From an uncultured Mollicutes bacterium (lineage in GTDB: Bacteria > Bacillota_I > Bacilli_A > RF39 > UBA660): a stretch of DNA of 36,178 nucleotides. Position 1 is the stretch's first letter, and each line of letters starts with the position of its first letter. The DNA lies in contig URRF01000011.1 of the NCBI GenBank assembly GCA_900550145.1, forward strand, positions 1 to 36,178. The letters are read 5' to 3'. Under the pieces are notes generated by a model that saw nothing but the letters and a program-made list of their open reading frames with translations, was not told the origin of the DNA and searched no databases. The translations under genes and the position numbers were made by a program. Below are positions 31,717 through 36,178 of this stretch, in pieces.

Positions 31717-33804
31717 CTATATTTTTTTTAATCCCTTATATGTAGTTAATATTTTCTTTATTCCTACTTTAAATGCAATCGTTGCAACACTCTTTTCTAC
31801 ACTAACAACTATACCATTTCCATGCACATTATGATTAACATGATCTCCTACTTTAAGCTCTAAATCATTATCATTAAAATTATCTTTTTTATTTATCTTT
31901 ATTTCCTTTGTACTCTTATTCTCTTCAAATAACTTTTCTATATCTTCTTGATTTATTTCCTCAATAAATCTACTTGGCAAATTAGATTTTATTTGCCCAA
32001 ATAACATTCTACTTCTCGCATTTGTTAAATACAATACTTTTTTAGCCCTTGTTATTGCTACATAAAATAATCTTCTTTCCTCTTCTAACTCAGATTCATC
32101 AAACATTGAGTTACTATGTGGAAATAACCCTTCTTCAAGACCAGTAATAAATACCACATCAAACTCAAGCCCTTTTACCGCATGCATAGTCATAAGTGTT
32201 ACCACTTCATCACAATCACTTGCTTCTTTTACATCACTTATTAAAGATATTTCTATTAAAAATTCTTCTAAAGTTGCACCCGGATTATAATCCTCGAAAT
32301 TTCTTGCTATTGATTTAAACTCCTCTAAGTTTTCCAACCTAGATTCATTTTCAATAGTTTTTTCTTTATATTCATCTTTAAGTCCAGATTCATCTAATAC
32401 AAGTTCAACCAAATCCACAAATGATTTATCTTTCATTTTTTCTTTAATATCTAATATTAAATTTTTAAATGCAAGTTCTTTACCACTAGTTATCGAATCA
32501 AATATACTAACATTATTTTCATTTGCATTCAATTCTAACTTTTCTATTGTTTTAGCACCTATACCTCTTTTAGGAGCATTCATTGCCCTTATTAAAGACA
32601 CATCATCCTTCTCATTATTTATAAGTCGCAAATATGCAACTAAATCTTTTATTTCCTTCCTATTAAAATAAGCATAAGATCCAACTACTTTATAAGGAAT
32701 AGTATTTTCAATAAAGCCCCTTTCTATAGATTGAGATTGAGCATTAGTTCTATATAAAACAACCATTTCCTTATAAGGAATTCCTTCACTCTTAAACTTC
32801 TTTATAGTGTTTATTATATTTAATATTTCATCTTTTTCATCATAGCATCTTAGATATTTTATTTTTGAACCCTTACCATTTAAAGTCCATAAATGTTTAT
32901 CCTTTTTCTCCTTATTATTTTTAATAACACTATTAGCTGCCTCTAATATAGTTTTAGTTGATCTATAATTTTGTTCTAATAATATTACCTTTGCATTCTT
33001 ATAATCCTTTTCAAAATTAAGTATATTTTTATAATTTGCGCCTCTCCACGAATATATACTTTGTGACTCATCACCAACTACACATATATTCTTATACTTA
33101 TCACTTATCATTTTACTAAGCAAATACTGTGCCTCATTAGTATCCTGATACTCATCTATAAAAACATATTTATACCTATTTTGATAATGTTCTAACGCCT
33201 CTTTATCCTTCCTAAATAATTCAATAGGTAACATAAGTAAATCATCAAAATCAACTGAACTATTCCTTTTTAACTTTTCTTCATATTTCTTATATATCTT
33301 TACTACATCTTCATCATAAGGAGTTCTCGCAAAAACTTTAAAACCCTCTGGATTTAAAAGCTCATTCTTAGCACCACTTATCTTATTCTTTATTGCCCTT
33401 GGAATATATTTTTTTTCATCCAAATTTAACTCCTTTATTATTTTTTTAATAAGAGATATACTATCCGATTCATCTATTATTGTAAATGTTCTATCTAACC
33501 CAAAAAAATCATAATATTCCTTAATAACCCTTAATCCAAATGAATGGAATGTTGAGATTTGCATTCCTTTTATATCTTCTTCTATTAAATTATGTAATCT
33601 TTCTTTCATTTCCTTTGCAGCTTTATTAGTAAAAGTTATTGCAAGTACCTCCCATGGTTTTGCTTTTTCTTGTTCCAATAAATAAGCAATTTTATACGTT
33701 ATTACCCTTGTCTTGCCTGAACCAGGACCTGCCAATATTAAAAGAGGACCATCCGTTATCTTTACTGCCTCTAATTGCGTTTCATTAAGTGTATCTAAAT
33801 TCAT
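31717..33804 (-). CDS. pcrA: ATP-dependent DNA helicase PcrA/UvrD
   Basis: This superfamily 1 3'-5' helicase acts in repair and plasmid replication. The 695 residues include the Q motif (LNETQLEAV), Walker A AGPGSGKT (25-32), TFTNKAAKEMKERL, the DEYQDTN motif II, GDESQSIYSWRGA (motif III), LEQNYRS (IV), TMHAVKGLEFDVVF (V) and VAITRAKK (VI). The C-terminus (VGDHVNHNVHGNGIVVSVE) is the PcrA Tudor-like tail. Its start lies within the end of fic (20-base overlap), with TAAGGAGGAAAA before ATG. Confidence 0.97.
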   Translation of the reverse strand: MNLDTLNETQLEAVKITDGPLLILAGPGSGKTRVITYKIAYLLEQEKAKPWEVLAITFTNKAAKEMKERLHNLIEEDIKGMQISTFHSFGLRVIKEYYDFFGLDRTFTIIDESDSISLIKKIIKELNLDEKKYIPRAIKNKISGAKNELLNPEGFKVFARTPYDEDVVKIYKKYEEKLKRNSSVDFDDLLMLPIELFRKDKEALEHYQNRYKYVFIDEYQDTNEAQYLLSKMISDKYKNICVVGDESQSIYSWRGANYKNILNFEKDYKNAKVILLEQNYRSTKTILEAANSVIKNNKEKKDKHLWTLNGKGSKIKYLRCYDEKDEILNIINTIKKFKSEGIPYKEMVVLYRTNAQSQSIERGFIENTIPYKVVGSYAYFNRKEIKDLVAYLRLINNEKDDVSLIRAMNAPKRGIGAKTIEKLELNANENNVSIFDSITSGKELAFKNLILDIKEKMKDKSFVDLVELVLDESGLKDEYKEKTIENESRLENLEEFKSIARNFEDYNPGATLEEFLIEISLISDVKEASDCDEVVTLMTMHAVKGLEFDVVFITGLEEGLFPHSNSMFDESELEEERRLFYVAITRAKKVLYLTNARSRMLFGQIKSNLPSRFIEEINQEDIEKLFEENKSTKEIKINKKDNFNDNDLELKVGDHVNHNVHGNGIVVSVEKSVATIAFKVGIKKILTTYKGLKKI

Positions 33805-34426
33805 TTTTCCTCCTTATTTTTGTTTTACCTTTTTCCTTTTTTATTAGTGCATTCATAAACTCTTGCTTCATAATATTGATATTATTTTCTATAACTGCAG
33901 TCATCATCATACTTTTATTCATTCTAGAATAATCAAGCTCAAGATCAGGAAGCTTTAAAACTTTATTTAAATGAAGCACATATTCCCTAAAAAACTCTCT
34001 TTCACATCTTCCATTACCCTCACGAAATGGATGAGCAATATTTATATCAAGATAATAACCAGCCAGTTTTTCTGCATATTCATCCATTGATGAAACTTTA
34101 GGTAATTCACTCTTCATCTCTTTTAATATCTTATCTAACTCTGGTTCAATATATTGAAATCTTGCAAAATAAGTACCACCCTTTGTAATATCAACATTTC
34201 TTATCTCTCCTGCAAAAGGATATACTTCCTCAAACAAATATTTATGAATACCCAAATAATGTTTCAAAGAAAAATCTCCATTATTTGGTCTTATATTTAA
34301 AGATAGTAACTTAGACGCAACATGAGCCCTCTCATAGGTAGATAAATTTTTTTCATTTCTTATGCCCAAATTATTTATCAAAACATTTGTTCCCTTATAA
34401 CAATACGGATCTTGAAACTCTCTCAT
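33785..34426 (-). CDS. fic: Fic-family AMP transferase (toxin)
   Basis: The 213-residue protein has an intact Fic core: HPFREGNGRCER at 132-143 (catalytic His, acidic residue and both Arg) and a flap region near TYFARF (85-90). GEIRNVDITKGG just before is also typical. Such proteins transfer AMP from ATP to targets, often DNA gyrase and topoisomerase IV in the FicT/VbhT class. It appears to be class I, with inhibition supplied by the separate small gene upstream. The start was placed at 34426, where its ATG overlaps that gene's TGA. It ends within pcrA. Confidence 0.92.
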   Translation of the reverse strand: MREFQDPYCYKGTNVLINNLGIRNEKNLSTYERAHVASKLLSLNIRPNNGDFSLKHYLGIHKYLFEEVYPFAGEIRNVDITKGGTYFARFQYIEPELDKILKEMKSELPKVSSMDEYAEKLAGYYLDINIAHPFREGNGRCEREFFREYVLHLNKVLKLPDLELDYSRMNKSMMMTAVIENNINIMKQEFMNALIKKEKGKTKIRRKNEFRYT

Positions 34427-34593
34427 TTCTTCTTCTTTCCACATAATCTTATATACTCTTCCTTATCTATTTCTTTAAGTGCATACCGAAACAAAGCATT
34501 CTTTTCTTCATCAGACAAATTTTCATCCTCAAAATCAAGCCCTATAGATGCAGAAATTTCTTCTATCTTTTTTCTCAACTCATCTTCCATCAT
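34423..34593 (-). CDS. Small VbhA/FicA-like antitoxin
   Basis: This 56-residue ORF begins MMEDELRKKIEEISASIGLD and ends CGKKKK. AAGGAGGTGTAAT precedes the ATG at an ideal distance, and its TGA overlaps the fic start (ATGA). The layout of helix, short link, LSDEEKNALFRYALKEIDKEEYI fits the VbhA antitoxin fold. The antitoxin normally inserts a Glu from an [S/T]xxxE[G/N] motif into the Fic ATP site. Here the closest match is S16-IGL-D20-F21, an Asp in place of Glu, or S14-ASI-G18. The gene is short and easily missed by ORF finders. Confidence 0.83.
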   Translation of the reverse strand: MMEDELRKKIEEISASIGLDFEDENLSDEEKNALFRYALKEIDKEEYIRLCGKKKK

Positions 34594-34628
34594 ATTACAC
34601 CTCCTTTTTATTGTACCATACTAGAATG

Positions 34629-34657
34629 AAAAAAGTTAAACTTAATTAACTATTTTT
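34629..34657 (-). terminator. Second, duplicated terminator downstream of htrA
   Basis: AGTTAA-TTAAGT-TTAACT forms a perfect 6-bp hairpin followed by TTTTT. It belongs to the duplicated htrA tail and precedes the Fic module. Confidence 0.6.
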
Positions 34658-34680
34658 AAGTATTACATCTAATTTTACTT
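34635..34680 (-). repeat. Duplicated 3' tail of htrA (degenerate copy)
   Basis: This 46-base stretch matches 34751-34796 at 41 positions. The latter contains the last htrA codons, stop and terminator. On the minus strand it still reads KVKLDVILKNS and a stop in the same phase relation to the repeat as the true tail. Confidence 0.8.
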
Positions 34681-34741
34681 ATTAGTATATTAAATATATT
34701 CCCTAATTCTTTCTATATCCCCTTATTGCTATATATCAAAT

Positions 34742-34771
34742 AAAAAAATAGCTAAACTTAATTAACTATTT
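34742..34771 (-). terminator. Terminator overlapping the htrA stop codon
   Basis: A 10-bp stem (34762-34771 with 34746-34755, one G-U) has a TTAAGT loop followed by four T residues. The htrA TAA forms the inner end of one arm. Confidence 0.65.
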
Positions 34772-34796
34772 TCTAATGTTACATCTAATTTTACTT
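34751..34796 (-). repeat. htrA 3'-end copy of the 46-bp repeat
   Basis: This is the parent copy of the repeat at 34635-34680, 116 bases away. It spans the last coding residues of htrA and its terminator hairpin. Confidence 0.8.
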
Positions 34797-35856
34797 TAAC
34801 TTCTCGTACTTTATTATCTCTCAAATATTTGATAGTAATTGTATCTCCTACACTATATTTATATAATATAGCCCTAAAATAAGCAATGTTAGTTACTTCA
34901 TCATCATTTATTGCAAGAAGTACATCACCCTTTTTCAAAGATGCTTTACCAGCAGGAGAATTTTTTACTACTTCTACTACTACTACTCCATTTTCAATAG
35001 ATGAATCAATAGTTATACCATTCTTATACAATAAATATTGATTATCAATATCAAGCATACTTACTCCTAATAAAGGTCTTTCTATTTTCTCACCTTTTTC
35101 CAATTTTTCTGATATTGATTTAACTAACTCAATTGGTATAGCAAAACCCATACCCTCTATTTTACTCTCAACTAATTTCATAGAATTTATTCCAATTACT
35201 TCACCATTAATATTAACAAGTGGTCCACCACTATTTCCTGGATTAAGTGCCGCATCTACTTGAAGAACTTCCATAACATATTGATTATTAGTGCTTGAAC
35301 TAACAGTTACAACTCTATTTTTTCCAGATATTATTCCTTTTGTAACACTTCCCATATAATCTTTTCCAAGTGGAGATCCTACAGTAAATACTGTATCTCC
35401 CAAGTTAGTTTCTTCACTACTTCCAAACTCTGCAACTTGTAAAACATCTTCTTCATCAATCTTTAAAACAGCTATATCAGTATACTCATCAGCCCCTAAT
35501 ATCTTAGCTTCCACAGTTTCACCTTTAATATTAGTTATATAAACCTCATCACAACCATCTATTACATGATAATTAGTTAATATATATCCAGAATTATCAT
35601 CTTTCTTATATACAAAACCACTACCACTACCTATTGTATTACCATTTTTTAATGACTCTATATAAACAACAGAATCATACACCTTATCAATAGATTCTTT
35701 CAAAGTATCCTTTTCACTTAAACTAACTGTTCTGATAGTTTTTTCAAGTACCTTCGTATCAAACAATCCACAATAATTTAATGTAAGCAATGTTCCTATC
35801 ACACCAATTGCTATTGAGATTACGATTGTTATAGTATATTTTACTTTTTCTTTCAT
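34762..35856 (-). CDS. htrA: HtrA/DegP-type serine protease with PDZ domain
   Basis: A membrane anchor (residues 8-30) precedes a trypsin-like domain with the triad His97 (LTNYHVID), Asp127 (YTDIAVLK) and Ser209 (NPGNSGGP). One PDZ domain (about 268-355) contains VVEVVKNSPAGKASLKKGDVLL. At 364 residues it matches the single-PDZ HtrA proteins of Gram-positives, which degrade or refold misfolded proteins outside the membrane. The start was set at 35856, where AAGGGAGGACAT precedes ATG, six codons inside the longest frame. Terminators follow, so it is probably a single-gene unit. Confidence 0.94.
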   Translation of the reverse strand: MKEKVKYTITIVISIAIGVIGTLLTLNYCGLFDTKVLEKTIRTVSLSEKDTLKESIDKVYDSVVYIESLKNGNTIGSGSGFVYKKDDNSGYILTNYHVIDGCDEVYITNIKGETVEAKILGADEYTDIAVLKIDEEDVLQVAEFGSSEETNLGDTVFTVGSPLGKDYMGSVTKGIISGKNRVVTVSSSTNNQYVMEVLQVDAALNPGNSGGPLVNINGEVIGINSMKLVESKIEGMGFAIPIELVKSISEKLEKGEKIERPLLGVSMLDIDNQYLLYKNGITIDSSIENGVVVVEVVKNSPAGKASLKKGDVLLAINDDEVTNIAYFRAILYKYSVGDTITIKYLRDNKVREVKVKLDVTLENS

Positions 35857-35947
35857 ATGTCCTCCCTTATACATATAATACTATATCACAAAAATTATGG
35901 GAATTTTATAAAAAATGTGTGTAAAATATGTTAAATAAACATTTTTA

Positions 35948-36178
35948 TTACTTAAAACAATTAATTATCCTTTTTAATCCTAAACTCTTACTATATTTAA
36001 AACTATTATAATAATTAGTTATTTGACTATAAATATAACAACAATTCTTATTATCATAATTTTTTTTTAATATACTTAATTCTCTTTCTTATTCTAAAAA
36101 TAGTAAATTAACTTATTTTAACAATCGTTTTATTATTAATAACCTTAAACTTATAACCTAAAAAATTAAATCCAGAAT
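35948..36178 (-). pseudogene. Decayed C-terminus of a reverse transcriptase, cut by the window edge
   Basis: From the right edge the minus strand reads SGFNFLGYKFKVINN then KTIVKIS and an in-frame TAA. It resumes as FTIFRIRKRIKYIKK. At an A9 run (eight would keep frame) it shifts to a frame reading NYDNKN, then SQITNYYNSFKYSKSLGLKR and CFK before TAA at 35948. F-x-FLGY followed by a basic strand and a YxSxxxY...K segment is the usual end of bacterial reverse transcriptases (DGR, retron-like or unassigned). The catalytic YxDD would lie outside the window. Two lesions in under 80 codons point to decay. Confidence 0.6.

Noticed and set aside
34412..34624. A 70-codon plus-strand frame
   Set aside because: It is antisense to the Fic antitoxin, which has a strong ribosome site and coupled stop; the plus frame has neither.

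Overview
The window is a very AT-rich, gene-dense stretch of a low-GC Gram-positive (Firmicutes/Bacilli-like) genome. Every gene but one is on the minus strand. TGG encodes Trp throughout and TGA closes several genes, so the standard code applies and this is not a Mycoplasma-type code. A pheS T-box leader, an SspI-type spore protein, TagO, LemA and a PcrA/LigA pair all fit a spore-forming Firmicute, perhaps an uncultured gut lineage. I cannot name the species.

Left end (1-5533): the 5' part of a tmRNA (ssrA) runs off the left edge, with a good promoter and a tag ending LAFA. Next come a DUF2179-type membrane protein, an unrecognised protein, two DUF2207 membrane proteins with glycine-rich tails, and a LemA protein. 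The last three are a known association at the cell envelope.

Housekeeping block (5630-12413): sspI is the only plus-strand gene. It converges on galE, which ends a pheS-pheT-galE cluster led by a phenylalanine T-box. A NERD-HRDC protein and a solitary frr follow.

Surface polysaccharide locus (12473-27080): a tightly overlapping operon reads tagO-like initiating transferase, UDP-glucuronate 4-epimerase, Wzy-like polymerase, Wzx flippase, a broken family 2 glycosyltransferase, three family 4 glycosyltransferases, a TupA-like ATP-grasp protein, a PssD/PssE (Alg14/Alg13-like) pair, and ugd. GalE, Ugd and the epimerase could together supply UDP-Gal, UDP-GlcA and UDP-GalA. Two paralogous membrane-anchored beta-propeller proteins follow and probably act on the product.

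Repair and toxin-antitoxin block (27185-35856): ligA, a HigB/HigA-ImmA/IrrE-type module with its own promoter and palindromic operator, a sugar nucleotidyltransferase, pcrA, a Fic toxin with a small VbhA-like antitoxin (34423-34593), and an HtrA-type protease. The right edge holds the decayed C-terminus of a reverse transcriptase.

The most noteworthy points are a four-lesion glycosyltransferase pseudogene that still keeps ATGA overlaps at both ends, a reverse-transcriptase relic, a Fic antitoxin with an altered inhibitory motif, an IS3-type end apparently reused as a terminator, a duplicated htrA tail with its terminator, and the LAFA tmRNA tag. I saw no CRISPR array, rRNA or tRNA. No wholly new system stands out.
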